Part shown: positions 23,388-35,538 of the stretch, one piece after another
How the letters are laid out: every line of letters starts with the position of its first letter
Numbering within the stretch: position 1 is the stretch's first letter
Source: Chrysoperla carnea
Taxonomy: Eukaryota; Arthropoda; Insecta; Neuroptera; Chrysopidae
Direction: 5' to 3'
Assembly (NCBI RefSeq): GCF_905475395.1
Contig: NC_058337.1
Span: 135,367,960 to 135,431,959, forward strand
DNA length: 64,000 bases
Made by a program: the position numbers and the translations under genes
Notes under the pieces: model-generated
Seen by the model: the letters and a program-made list of their open reading frames with translations, nothing else
Told to the model about the DNA's origin: nothing
Database searches by the model: none

Positions 23388-25031
23388 ATATTTTCTTAAT
23401 TTTTAGTCTCGCTAAGTTAAAAATTGTAAACTCTCGTAAAATAGTATTGCCTTGGATGGTTTTTAGACTGACCACCTTGCGCATGAGTAGCGAGTACCCT
23501 AAAAACAAGACCATGCCCTCCGTGACAATAATATTAATAATATTACAAAATAATATTTACTAAAGTAATAAAGATAAGATTATTCCTCGTGATTCAAATT
23601 TTTAAGTTAAACGGAAAATTAGAAGTAGGTTAAAATTGACCTCGAAGATTTTATTACATTGTTAGTTACAACTGAAGTTAATATAAGCATGTTAAGGTAT
23701 TTCCAAATTATTATTAAGTTGTCAAGAGCTTCACGAAATTCGCAATTACCATTGAATTACCATTTAATAAAAATTTAGTCTTATCGTAAAATTTTCCCAA
23801 ACAAATAAAGAACTTCTTGTGTACATAACAAAAGAGATTGTAGTATTTAATTATCAGAATTTTCCAAAATTTCATAAACACTTGAAAATCAAAATTGATT
23901 TGCTATCAATATCATTAATGAATAATAAATACCCTGTGATATTACACGAACAATCAATGTATTAAGAATATAAGGCACATTTTAGGAAATTTATTCTCTT
24001 TTGTGAAATCAGAAAATTTAAAATTATCCTTAATAGTACACTTAATAAGTCGGAAAAGTGGTGGAATTCCACCCCCAAAGCACTAGAAATAGTAACAGTA
24101 GAGTTTCCCAATTCCCAAGGGTTTTCGAGATCGCTGGCCTTGAATTTGAGGTTAAAAAGCAACTGAATATGATTGCAACCCCATTAAAACTACCCGTAGA
24201 AGTATCGATGATAAAAAAAATTAAGAAAAGCCTGAATTTCACCTCAGAAATTGTTTTTCGGAACCCCGCATCAAATTAAGCCACGTTGCTATTTTAGGTC
24301 GTGCTGCTATTTGGAAAAAAAACTTAGCAGTTTAGCAACTAAGCTTTCATGTATATCTCGAGATATCGACTTTCGATATTAATAACATTTTTTGCCGCCA
24401 ATTTTTACAATTTGATGCTGGAACCCTAATTTGACGCTAAAAGCCAGCATCAATCGTCATTATACGATTGCATCCTAAGTGCCTATGTATAACATGAATT
24501 ATAACGTTTTCACACGCTATATAATTTTTATCAGTCATTTAAAAGTTAATCAGTCGGAATTTATCATGTACAATCAATATAATAATAAATAAATAATCAA
24601 TTCAATTGTCTATGATATTGTTATTATTTATTTTCTTAATATGTATGCAATTAATTAAAAATATAACTACATTCATAATTATTGCTATGTTAAAACGAGT
24701 TTTGATTTATCTATATTAACTAATTAGTTTAAAAAACAAACAAATATTTAGTATTAAAAAAAATTTAATAAATAAAGGCTGGTTTCTATTATTGCTTTTT
24801 TAACAATAACTTAACTCAGACTCCAATCCAGACAAATTTGAGTTGATCCATAGATATTATAGTACTTGCTACTTCCCCTATTCGCCCCAGCAAACGCTCT
24901 CGTCGAAAATAGGAGATTGTACTGACGTCAACTTATACAATATTATACATAGAGAACGCGAGGGTTCTGCTAGGCAGTAAAGGGATGCGATATGACGCAT
25001 AAGACAAATACACAGGGAACTATAACAAAAT
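23388..25031. other. Intergenic AT-rich stretch
   Basis: No gene is visible. The open frames around 23962-24279 overlap on both strands and resemble nothing known. A more GC-rich block lies at about 24875-25020 (GCTCTCGTCGAAAATAGGAG, CGCGAGGGTTCTGCTAGG), probably a repeat fragment. Confidence 0.45.
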
Positions 25032-26187
25032 AATAAATTTGTGTTATTGTCAGTTATGCTAAAAACAATTTCAAAGTCAAATCATCGTAATTATTTACCT
25101 GTTCGATAAAAAAATTATTAAAAACAATTGGGTGCTTAATATTACTCATAAATAAATATTATTATAATATAGAACATATGTAGAATAAATAAATATGTAG
25201 ATTTAAAAAATATTTCAACTATATCTTCCAACAGTTCTAGGATCTTAATTAGTCTTTATCCTACCCTAAACTAGTTAGCGCCAAATATTAATATTTGAAA
25301 AAAATTATATATCAAACAATTGTTCCTGAAATGCTCCTTCAGAATATACAATTGCTCCACTTAAATAATGAATAATTAATTAGTTTTACATACATATTAG
25401 TTATAAAAAAGCACTCTGTATACTATATTACTATCATAATTTTAATCGTTTTTATAATTGAAATACTTTTCTATACCTTAACTGTACATATTCTAATTTT
25501 ATGTTTATTTATGTGTAATATTAAGATAACTAATCAGATGCGGATCCAGCCCTTTAAAAAGGTTGTGGGGACAGGCTTCCGAAAATCGATCATGTAATAT
25601 TTCCTGTACCAGAGTCGGTATTCATTTATAACAACAGTTGATTCACTATCGTTAATGAATATGTGGTACATCTGGATCACTTTTTTCACTGCCTCGATAT
25701 CGATATCCTAGTCCCTGACACTAATATTTGGTTTACGAAGAAAAATTCCCAACCAAAATAGTTCGAGTACGTCCGAGTCCAAAGCGTTAATAACGGAATA
25801 TAATAGGCGTAAATTGATTTCTGAAAGTACTTTTCTGCCGATTTCACCTGATAATTGGAAATGTTCGTTTGTCTTGAAACTGTACGTGGGGATTTTAATG
25901 TAACATCCAAATGTTTTGTTTGCTTTGTCGCCTCTGAAAATAATTGCTTAAATACTTTTTTATTAAGGCATTGGATATAGTATCATCATCCTATCGACCC
26001 CCATACACCGTGAAAGTGTGTTGTCACAAATTTATTAGGGTTGTGGGCATGCCCATCGTGCCCATATGAGTGGTTCCGCGCTTGTACCTAATTGTTTTTA
26101 ATAATTTTTTATCGAACAAGTAAATAGTTACGAAAATCTGACATTGAAATTGTTTTTAAAATAATTGACAATAACAGAAATGTATTA
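25032..26187. mobile_element. Terminal-inverted-repeat element with about 100-bp TIRs
   Basis: The left repeat, about 25032-25135 (contains TGTTATTGTCAGTTATGC and TGTTCGATAAAAAAATTATT), matches the reverse complement of about 26089-26187 with scattered mismatches. The enclosed 1 kb is AT-rich apart from a hAT remnant at 25535-26084 that inserted next to the right TIR. No transposase of its own is visible. Confidence 0.6.
25535..26084 (-). mobile_element. hAT element remnant with transposase fragment
   Basis: The ends are CAGATGCGGATCCAGCCC and GGTTCCGCGCTTG, imperfect inverted repeats of hAT type. They are flanked by TAACTAAT (25527-25534) and TACCTAAT (26085-26092), an 8-bp duplication with one mismatch. 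On the minus strand at about 25690-25910 a frame reads SPRTVSRQTNISNYQVKSA then EKYFQKSIYAYYIPLL, a pattern found in ZMYM1-like/DUF4371 hAT transposases. The frame is short and the element is internally deleted, so it is not functional. Confidence 0.7.
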
Positions 26188-27051
26188 TTCTTTTTGGACA
26201 AAAAATAAGTATATAAGGAGCAAATTTTGTAGCATTATCATAGTTTGAAAATGGATACATAATCTGAAACATGTCATATATATAATTAAGTGGAAAAAGA
26301 AATAAAGAAAAATTGAAATTAAAGATTTATTTATTATATTCAGTGCAAGAAACAAAATTTGAAGATTCGAACTTCATGTTGAAAATTTTTCGAGATATCG
26401 AAATAATAATTAAAAATAGAGTTCTATTATTATATCATGTAAGCTAACAAGGTTTTTTTTTAAACTCAACACCGGCTTGAGTCCACTCCGTTAATTTTTT
26501 TAATTTGTAACAAAATGCATTCGATTATGTAGTTACTATCAGTAAATTAATTAAAAAAGTTAATTTTTATAATTATTCAAGGTTGGCATATTAATATCTT
26601 ACCTGTCCATTAATTTTAATAGAATTTGAAATGTTTTAAACTTGAACGATGACCGGCGTTGCAAAATTGTATTCAATATTTTGAAAAATAAAGCGAATAA
26701 GTTAGCTTAACTTATTGGATTATCTACAGATACAGATTAAAGAGAATTTTAGGTGTTAAATTTCTAAAGAATTAAAATTTAGCCTAAGCAAGTTAATAGT
26801 TTTTATTCGAGAAATTTGTTTATGTCTTTCAGGCCTCTCATCTTACTTGGCCATTTATTGACAGAACTCTTATAAAGTACTTCTAAAATGTAGAAATTTA
26901 TTCTTTAGAAAGTTTCCTTAGCAAAAGTTGCTTCCTAAACAAAATTTTGCTGTTTGGAAAAATCTAAAACGAATTTTTCGATATATAAGCTACGTAAAAA
27001 ACTTGGCAGTTTTTCCTCATGTGCTAGTCAAAACTAATATAATGCCCACCC
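26188..27051. other. Intergenic AT-rich stretch
   Basis: I see no gene or classifiable repeat here. Confidence 0.5.
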
Positions 27052-27855
27052 CAGGGCCGGATTTAAATTTCTGCCGCCCTGGGGCACTGAAGAAAATGCC
27101 GCCCTATGACTGAAATTTTATTTTAATAGTTTTGATATCTTATTTTTTAAGAATTAGAATAACTAATTAATTGCAGAAAAAAGAACCGCTTCATAACGAG
27201 CTGACTATCTGGTTGCAGAAAAAGATTTTAACGCAATTCTTTTTTCAGTATGAAACTGTAAGACTTCCCAGCGATGCGTCGATGCAGTAAAAAAGTTGTA
27301 TAAAGTTTGTACTGTATGAAAGAATGAAGCAGCTTCTGGGGCGCATTCTACTGCGTGAACTCCAACTAAATTCATAGAATGAGCAGCACAAGGAGCATGT
27401 TTTGCAAGATATAATTTCATGAATTCTTGCCTGTAAGCCCGAATAAATCCCTGATACATTATTCGCGTTATCATATGACTGACTTTGACAATCTGAGAGA
27501 TCAAGATCAAAAAACTCAATAAACATGAGAAAAAAAATTTTTTTTAATTCTTCAAAAAAAACTATATTTATCAATTCCAGAAAAAAAAACCAAATTTTAT
27601 TTTTCAAACCTTTATGGAAATAAATTAATTTTATTTTAATAGTTTTCACTTAAATTTAATATATTATAATATACAAAATTTTAATTTGATACATAATGCA
27701 ATTATATTTCTTGAAAGATCAAATGTTTATTTAAAAGAATTAATTATTTATATATTGTATAGAAAATGTTTTCTCACTTTACAAATTTTGCCGCCCTAGA
27801 AAATTTGCCGCCCTGGGCGCTAGCCCCGACTGCCCCTAGTGTAAATCCAGCACTG
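27052..27855 (-). mobile_element. Deleted hAT transposon (ZMYM1-like transposase remnant), GCCCACCC TSD
   Basis: The left end is CAGGGCCGGATTTAAAT and the right end GTGTAAATCCAGCACTG. They are flanked by identical GCCCACCC copies at 27044-27051 and 27856-27863, a perfect 8-bp hAT target duplication. On the minus strand at 27200-27530 two overlapping frames carry transposase sequence: one reads QSYDNANNVSGIYSGLQARI, the other HAPCAAHSMNLVGVHAVEC, EAASFFHTVQTLYNFF and STHRWEVL. These are the conserved blocks of ZMYM1/DUF4371-type hAT transposases. A frameshift between the two blocks and the 804-bp total length show that it is dead. Confidence 0.88.
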
Positions 27856-28291
27856 GCCCACCCCCAACCAACACAGAAGTGGGAAAGTAGTATTGAGTTA
27901 TAAGATTCTTGCATAATTTAAACTTAATATTTATTAATTTATTTCCTAAACATAAGTTGTTATATGTCCCATAAAAAAGCTTTGGTGATTAGTCTAATCT
28001 GATAATTTGTCTCGATTTATCGTAGTCAGGGAATATTAAAACCATTTCGATCGTTACCTAGTCATTGCTCAAAATTAATTGCCATTACACAATACCCAGG
28101 AATTACTCATAAGTTTCTTCCTGTTTCGCAAATTACTGCTGTCTTTTAGCTTTTTAGTTTTTTAGAAAAATTTGTTATTACGGGCATTAAATAACACGCT
28201 TAAAATTGTATTTTTTTGAATTTGTAAACTTATAGGTTGTAACTTCAAAAATAATTCGAACTTTGCTTTACAAATTTTGGAGTGTATTTAA
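27856..28291. other. Short intergenic stretch
   Basis: AT-rich, with no gene or repeat recognised beyond the hAT target duplication at its left edge. Confidence 0.5.
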
Positions 28292-29150
28292 GGATATACG
28301 AACACCAAGGGAATTTTAAATAAAGATCTTGATTTTTTTTTTAATATGAAGTTGGACTAAGTCTAAATCCATTCTGAAAATTTTAGGGGAGGTTTTAGAG
28401 GAAATAAATAAATGACTTCAGAAGTAGAACAGTGGTTTTATGATAAAACAAGTGAAAACAAACAATTGACTGAGTTAATTGTTGAAATACCATGCATAGT
28501 CAGTGTTGATTTCTTTATTACCTTACACATACAAACATGTGACACATACATAACTTAATAATCAAGTATAGTACATATTATAAAATTTCCGCCTAATTGG
28601 CGCCCTCACGGGTAAACAGTGATGTTTACGAAAAAATGTTTCAAACAAAAGTTGTTTAATTTTTGATAAGGAACATTTTTTACATTTAAACTTTTGTTCT
28701 ATCTCTAACGGTTTATAAGATGGGTCCCACGGACCCAAGACCCAATTGACCTATGATGCTCATTTACGAACTTGACCTCACTTTTTACGTACTGAGTACG
28801 CTGTAAAATCATTCAGCTCGATATCTTTTTTCGTTTTTGAGTTATCGTGTCCACAGACGGACGGACGGACGGACGGACAACCGGAAATGGACTAATTAGG
28901 TGATTTTATGAACACCTATGACAAAATTTTTTTCCTAGCATCATTATTTTTAAGCGTTACAAACTTGGGACTAAACTTAATATACTATGTATATTTCATA
29001 TAGGCATGGTATAACTAGATGGACGATATGTTTTCATACATTTCTCAAAAACCAGTCAGTGGAATTTAAAAAAAAAAAAACTATTTAAATTAAAGTTAAA
29101 ACCTTAAAAAATTATAGAAACCAAAAAAAACATCTTGTTCGATTAATTAA
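28292..29150. mobile_element. TTAA-type MITE interrupted by REP-A
   Basis: It starts after TTAA with GGATATACGAACACCAAGG. Up to about 28446 it parallels 9731-9895. REP-A then intervenes, and the element resumes at about 29014 with ATATGTTTTCATACATTTCTC, matching 9910-9930. Its right end is not clear. Confidence 0.55.
28446..29013 (+). repeat. REP-A interspersed repeat, full-length insertion
   Basis: It begins around ACAAGTGAAAACAAACAATT and ends TAGGCATGGTATAAC. Comparison with the uninterrupted sibling sequence at 9880-9930 puts its boundaries within a few bases. The short duplicate flanks (ATAAAAC on the left, TATAAC on the right) suggest a small target duplication. Confidence 0.8.
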
Positions 29151-29485
29151 GGATGTATGAGCATGGTAGTGGGGTTACAAATTTAAAAAATATATATTTT
29201 CAATTTTGATATGGTGAATTATGTTATAACTTGACAATATAAGACGAAAAGTAAGAATAAATTTTTTCGACATCTGGAGTAATTTTCAAAATATCGAAAA
29301 TTGAAAATTTTGTTTAATTATTTAGCTTTCAATATTTCGAAAATCAAGGCAGATATCGAAAAATTGTATTCTTATTTTTCGTTAATTCTTAATTAATGAA
29401 GTTATAACAAAATTCATCATCATAGTTGAAAAGGTAAAAGTAATTTCAACTCTAAATTTAAAATTGCCTTGGTGCTCGTACTACC
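29151..29485. mobile_element. TTAA-flanked MITE, complete (335 bp)
   Basis: TTAA lies at 29147-29150 and 29486-29489. The ends are GGATGTATGAGCATGGTAG and CCTTGGTGCTCGTACTACC, imperfect inverted repeats. The interior is noncoding, with multiple GAAATATCGA-like motifs. This is the cleanest full-length member of the family in the window. Confidence 0.75.
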
Positions 29486-29489
29486 TTAA

Positions 29490-30303
29490 AAAAATCGATT
29501 ATAATTTTTTTAACTGAAAAGACTCGTTAAAAGAATGCAACCCATTTGTATCATATGAATTAATCTTTATACAGGCAGACTATTTAATATGATTTTACTG
29601 TAGTCGGTACATGCAACTTAAAATTATATATAAGTACAAACTTACAGATAAAACTTTGTTCATTTTATCCAAAAAAGTACAGTTAGAATGTTTTAGTTTA
29701 GTATAGTGAGTCTTGTTTCTTTGTACATTAGCACTCACTCTCTTTATTCAAAAGGACGTTAATTCTAAGAAATGTAAACCATTTTAAAATTAATATACTA
29801 TTTAAAAAATAATTTAAATTTTTATTTTAAAAAATTATACTTGATAATTAACTATGATAATATTATAACAGAGGTCAAAATAGTTATTATTTTATAATTT
29901 ATAATTTAAAAAAAATATTTTAAAATTCCTTTTTTGAAATTTTTAAGTGGGGGAGTTTTATAAATTGTTTTAAATTTATTACCAGTTTGAAATTCTAATA
30001 AATAAGGTAAATGCATTTTTGTTACTTTCCATTTTAAAGGCTGTTTTACATGATACAATTTATTTTTGTTCAACTGTATTTTAAATGAATAAACAACTTT
30101 TGTTTACAATCATTTTTCAATTTAGATAGATTTTTGGTAATTGATTCCAATTTTTGGTACGGTGGCTATTTTTTTTTAGGATTTTTATAGTTTTTGTTTT
30201 TTTACTAAATTAACTGTCTTATTTATGGACAAAAATTTTTGAGACTTACATTTTGATATATATTTACCATCAATTTTTATAAGAATTTTTATTAATTTTA
30301 AGT
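29490..30303. other. Intergenic AT-rich stretch
   Basis: I see no gene or repeat; the sequence is very AT-rich. Confidence 0.5.
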
Positions 30304-30562
30304 TGAGACATGCTTAGTTATTGAAATAAATACCACGATACTTGATTAAAATTTTAAATTAATAAATTTTTATTTAAAAAATACAAACAGATTTACATGT
30401 CGGTAAATATTGATATTTCAAAATCAACGTAATCGTCGTCATTAGCTAAATTTATTCGTATAACACATTAAAGAATTTTTTTAATGTGCTGTATGTAGAA
30501 TTTAGCTACTGACGATGGTTACGTTACAATCAAAATATCGATGTTTAGCGACATGTAAGTCT
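30304..30562. repeat. Palindromic block, possible Penelope-like terminal repeat
   Basis: Arms 30389-30455 and 30497-30562 are imperfect reverse complements (outer AGATTTACATGTCGG and CGACATGTAAGTCT). Just upstream, 30304-30331 carries GAGACATGCTTAGTTATTG then AAATAAATA, which recurs on both sides of the Penelope reverse-transcriptase fragment (47314-47341 and 47694-47718). That link suggests a Penelope-like terminal repeat. Confidence 0.45.
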
Positions 30563-30650
30563 ATTGTAAGTTTTTTTAAATAAAATTTCTTAATGTATTT
30601 ACCTCAATTTTTACTTTAAAGTGATGAAAAACGAAAAAAAAAAGGTTTTA

Positions 30651-30950
30651 GCCTAGTAGCCGAGTTTGTTAAGGCGTCTTAACTTGCTTTGACTACTGGC
30701 TGAGAAGTTGCGGGTTCGAATCCAGGCAACGGCAGTGTGAGCAAGAAAAAAAATTTATGGGACGACAAATTGACCACATTGTTGTCGCTTGGATAAGAAC
30801 GAAGTAACCGACTCCACCCACATGATAAAATTAATTGTATACTCGAATGTAGTTTAAGAAATAAAAAAAGATTAAAAATAATGACGTGGGTGGCCTCCGT
30901 TTCCTAGAAGTGGTCTGAGAAACGGAGGTTAAACCCCATTATTATTATAA
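30651..30950 (+). mobile_element. tRNA-derived SINE
   Basis: An internal RNA polymerase III promoter is visible: A-box-like TAGCCGAGTTTGTTAAGG at about 30656 and B box GGGTTCGAATCC at 30712. The head does not fold into a full tRNA cloverleaf with a proper acceptor stem. The body then diverges and ends in an ATT-rich tail near 30950. Confidence 0.7.
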
Positions 30951-31422
30951 TTATTACATAATATTTTACGTATTACGTACTCAAAAAATTATGAGTTATT
31001 ACGTTGGTAGACACAGCGTTTAAAAAATTTATAACAAAATTGATTCAATATTTTATTTATTATGTATATTTATATGAATTTTTTGATGATCACGCATAAT
31101 GGATAAACAGAGTATAATATTGTGTATCAGACCTGTTAGATCTATAAACAATTCATTTTGACCCCACAAGGGTCACTGAACATAGTATGATTGAAAACAA
31201 AAAATATATATGACGGGCTTCATATATTGTGTTCCACTATGTTTCATAATTTTATTTTCAAAATATATTATTTGCACTTAAAACTGGTTTATTAAAACCG
31301 TTATTATAGAGGACAACCTTCTGACACCGCTGAGATAAATATATTTATTGGATTTTCACAGCTAATATCGTAATAGCAGAAAAATAACCGCGGTTTTTAA
31401 AAATTGGTTTTTGAATTGTTAA
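30951..31422. other. Intergenic AT-rich stretch
   Basis: I see no gene or classifiable element here. Confidence 0.5.
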
Positions 31423-32248
31423 GGATGTATGAGCATGGTAGTGGGGGCACAAATTTAAAAATAGATATTTTCAATTTTGATGATAAATTTATATTATTAC
31501 TTGATGATATAAGACGAAAAGTAAGAATAAAATTTTTCGATATCTGGCTTAATTTTCAAAATATCGAAAATTGAAAATTTTGTTTAAGGTAGTACCAGCA
31601 TGAAATCACTTTTCGACAGATTTGGCCGAATTTTTTTTCTCGGGTTTATAATAGCTTTATTTATGAATTCCTAAAATTTCATAATTTTTGACCGTTTAGA
31701 TCGCGAGATATTTAAAGACAAAGTTCGCGATTTTGAGGGTCATGTCCCATTTAAAGCATGTAAAATGTCCGGTCTCTCCAACTATTTTTTATGATATTAT
31801 TATATATTGAAGAAAAAGTAGAAAAAAATGTTTATGCAATACAATTCTAAAAAAAAAATTTAGAAATTAATTTTCACTTTCGAGATATTAATTTTGACGT
31901 AAATTGATCGAAATGGGGACGTTGGCATAATTATTTCCCATTTTAAACGGTCAAAATTTCTGAAACTTTGGGAATTAATAGTAAGCATTATTAAATTCTT
32001 AAATTTAATTTTTCGTTAAATTCTGTCGAAAAAAAAATTGTACCATTGCTTTAACATAGAAACTGCAAATACCATGCTGGAACATCCTTAATTATTTAGC
32101 TTTCGATATTTCGAAAACCAAGACACATATCGAAAAATTTTATTCTTATTTTTCGTCTACATTCATGAAGTTATAACAAAATTCAACATCAAAGTTGAAA
32201 ATAAGATAAAAATAATTTCAACCCTTAATCTACCCTGCTCTTACATCC
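31423..32248. mobile_element. TTAA-type MITE, interrupted by a second TTAA-type MITE
   Basis: The left end is TTAA then GGATGTATGAGCATGGTAG; the right end is CCCTGCTCTTACATCC then CTTA. Without the 31588-32087 insertion it would read continuously, like the copy at 29151-29485. Confidence 0.7.
31588..32087. mobile_element. Nested TTAA-flanked MITE (500 bp) with empty site visible
   Basis: The ends are GGTAGTACCAGCATG and CATGCTGGAACATCC, with TTAA at 31584-31587 and 32088-32091. Removing the element with one TTAA restores TTTTGTTTAATTATTTAGC, exactly the sequence of the sibling MITE at about 29310-29328. This shows TTAA target duplication directly. Its interior differs from the outer family except at the ends. 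Confidence 0.85.
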
Positions 32249-34329
32249 CTTATATGGACGGTGACACTTAGTTTTTTTTCTTTTCTAATTCATTGCTAAT
32301 ATGTTTACTTTCTATTAAAAAGTTTTTTTTAAATTTGTTTTCATTCATTCCAAATGAAAATTATCAAAAACTTCCAAAATATGTCGTTTTTTGAGATTCC
32401 TCCAAAGAGCCAATGTATTTTATATCGATTTTTAATGATTTTTTTCTTAAAAATTTGCACGGATACCTAAGCTGAAATTTTAACCACATATTCTTTGAGT
32501 AAAAGACTACCTACAAACAAATTTTGAGCCTTTATATCAAACATTGTTGTCATGCTCATACATCCTTAAGGATATTTTCAAACCAAAAATTTGTTACGTT
32601 TGTCGACTAGATTCTCGTATAAAATTTAGGAAATATTTATTGGCTTATCTAGGGATTTTTTCTGGAGCGGGTAGCCGATTTGTGACATCCAAAATATTCT
32701 CAGTGCGTATGGAAAAATAATCTTTGGTATACCTAATCTTTTTTCAATTATATAACCTTTGGCATTTACTTTTCTTGATATTTTATAATATTTAATTTTA
32801 AAAACATTTCTTTTCTATATACTTGTATTTCATAGTTTCTGCTGAAAAAAAATGAACTATATTTTTATTTTTAAATTTCGATTTTTCTATGGTTTGATCC
32901 AAATCCCGCTGTGTTCGTTATTCGTGATTAAATAAAATTAATTCGTGACTTTTATACAAATATTCAGTTTACAACAGCAATAATATTTACAAATTTGTAT
33001 TTGACATTATCTTCCTTAACGTAAGTTCGTGTTTTCATCCAGAAAAATGAAAGCGAAAATTTTGTGATATCTAGTGGAGTATATGCAAAAAAAAAAACCC
33101 ATTTTGAAATTTTCACAGAATCCATGTGGAATCGATTCCACTATATTGGGAAAAAATATAGAAAAGAAAGCTTTAAAAGGCACAAATTTGGAACTTCCAA
33201 GCTAATAGTATGGTATTTGAATTTTAGGGGGAACTAAGTTAAACCATTTTTAACAATTGAAAATTAAGGCTTAGAATCCAGCAATCTGTAATTACTCTTC
33301 AGAACTTTATAAAAGATTTTCAAAGATGATTTTAATATTTTGAAAAGCTCAAAAATTTAATTTATTTGCATTAATTTTCAGCTTTGAAAGTAACCTTTCA
33401 GGAGTTTTTCCAAACATTAAACTGTTAATAACTCAAAAACGGTGAACTTTAGGAAAAAATCACATGGAGCCTTTCTTGACGTAGGGTAGCTTTATTTGGT
33501 TCAAAAATTGACATTTGACTGTTTCTGTGAAGGAAAGGGGGATTTTTGGTAACGTCCGGAGTATTAATCTATAAGCTTCTGAACCAGAATCAATTGACAA
33601 AAAACAGTCCTCGATTTTTGCACACTCAACTCTATCTAGCGCCTGCTCTAATAAGTATACTACTCTATTTAATATAAAAAATAATGTCAGTCAAATAGTA
33701 GCGTCTGGAGCTTCTGTGTTTCCGTTTATTCGTTCGACGTAATTTTCTATGACTTCGAAAGTTCCGGATTATTATTTTGGCCATAACTTGGCGGATGTTA
33801 CCTTTTATGTACTCCAACGTTGAACGTTTATTGATATAGACGCGACTTTTAAGAAAACTTCACAAAAACAAATTTAATGGCGTATTCTTGCCTTTCTTTA
33901 TAAAAAATCTCCAAAATTATTGGCCTGGCCGCTTAATGTCATATTCACACGATTTGTTTATTTACCCATTTCATTTGTTAATTTTTTTAATTTAATTTTT
34001 ATTTATTAATAATATATTACACGTATATCCATATTCAAATATTTAACGATAAAAATAATGAAAATGTCGGTCAAAAAAATTATTTGCACAATCAAAATAC
34101 TTTTTAGGTTTTGTATTAAACATATCTATTTTATGTTGATATGTTTATTAATATTTTTAACAGTTTGCTTGGCCAGGTGTGAATAATTTTCTTAGTTTTT
34201 GTGAAATTTGTTTCGAAATGAGTTTATTATATTTTATGGTGTATTATAGTCTAATCCTAGAAAAATGGAGGTAAATTAATTTTTCCAAAAGTTAGAAATG
34301 AAGTAGGGAAAGATAATCGTGCGCGAGAT
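32249..34329. other. Intergenic; one orphan MITE end
   Basis: A right end of the TTAA family (CATGCTCATACATCC then TTAA) lies at about 32552-32570 without a clear left partner. The rest is noncoding, with no gene recognised. Confidence 0.5.
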
Positions 34330-34578
34330 CAGTGTCGGATTAAGCTAACGGCGAGCCTGTGGCAAATTCTATTAACGTGTGTATGTTTTTTCCTTTTTTT
34401 CTTTTCTTTTCGATCTTCGTAAATCTACGTGGGCCCCGCAACGGAGAGGCCATTTGATCAGAAATTTGTTTTTTTCCCATTTTTTTTAAATTTTAGTCTT
34501 CATAAATCTATCTGAAGCCCTCAATTACGCATGGTCTGTAGTATTTACTACTCTGCCTACATGGCTAATTCGTCACTG
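34330..34578. mobile_element. hAT-type MITE (249 bp), no clear TSD
   Basis: The ends are CAGTGTCGGATTAAGC and GGCTAATTCGTCACTG. It is the same family as 46110-46353, sharing the right-half blocks GTATTTACTACTCTGCC and ATGGCTAAT. The 8-bp flanks differ (CGCGAGAT and GTGTATTT), so the duplication is lost or an end is misplaced. Confidence 0.65.
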
Positions 34579-34796
34579 GTGTATTTGAATCGTCTGCGAT
34601 AATTAATCCAACAAGGAAAAAAAATTAGACTTTTTTAAGTAATTAGCAAAAAATACTTTACATTCCTTAGACATAACACATTCCTCGTAACTAAAATGGA
34701 ATATCTTTAGAATTTTTGAAATTAGGTTGTTTTTTTCAAAAGATTATACCTAGGTAATATATCAATAATTATTCACATAATCGCTAAATAAAGGCG

Positions 34797-35023
34797 ATTT
34801 GCAAGTAACTTCATCTATAGCTCTTGTGAAACATTTTTAGAAATAGAAAATATTTTCAAAAATTTTCGGAAACAAAATAAATGGCTGCCGGAAGGCCTTC
34901 ATAATTGTGTTGGTTTTTTAAACTCTTCTAATTTATAAAAAATAATGCAAGGACTGATATTCAACACTTTCTATACAGGGTATTTCAACAATTAACTCAG
35001 TCAATTGTTTGTTTTCACTTGTT
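34797..35023 (-). repeat. REP-A subfamily fragment
   Basis: It ends with the family signature ATTAACTCAGTCAATTG and TTTTCACTTG. The upstream part (CTTGTGAAACATTTTTAG) parallels 180-330 of the first copy rather than the main family. Confidence 0.65.
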
Positions 35024-35538
35024 TAAATTAAACTTGTGGTGCCTATAGTCGCTCCACTATCCTGGTGCAAAAGGAACACTACTGACATCTTATTTTTGGC
35101 TGATATTTGGAGTTGAATCTCGTTATGTAGTCTCCATGATTAATTGTACGAGTTTTTCATCACATTTTAATAGATTGATTGTCAGCTCGTAAAAAATTGA
35201 TTACGTTTTTCTGTTACGAGCTGACAGTTTATAAAAAACTATATATTTTTATTTAATGAACACATCTCAAAGGAAAAAATTTTCTTACTTTTGGGTTCCT
35301 TGGAAATGAATATGGAAATTATGTGAAAGTTGGTTGGTTGATAATGTTTCTATTCATACATAAATATTAAACATTTCTTTTCACCTACATTATCGACAAA
35401 GATTTCTGTTTAATTAAATTAAGTTAAACTTGTTTAACTCACTCGCAGATGGCGAGATTATAGTTTGTAATATACTTTAAATGTCCTGAAAATGGTAGAC
35501 TCCCGCAACCATGTAGGTATAAGGAGCAATATGTAATT
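35024..35538. other. Intergenic
   Basis: A short inverted pair, CAGCTCGTAAAAAATTGA and TTACGAGCTGACAG, lies at about 35180-35230. No gene is visible. Confidence 0.5.

Noticed and set aside
30651-30735. Possible tRNA gene
   Set aside because: Pol III boxes only; no cloverleaf closes, and a noncoding SINE body follows.
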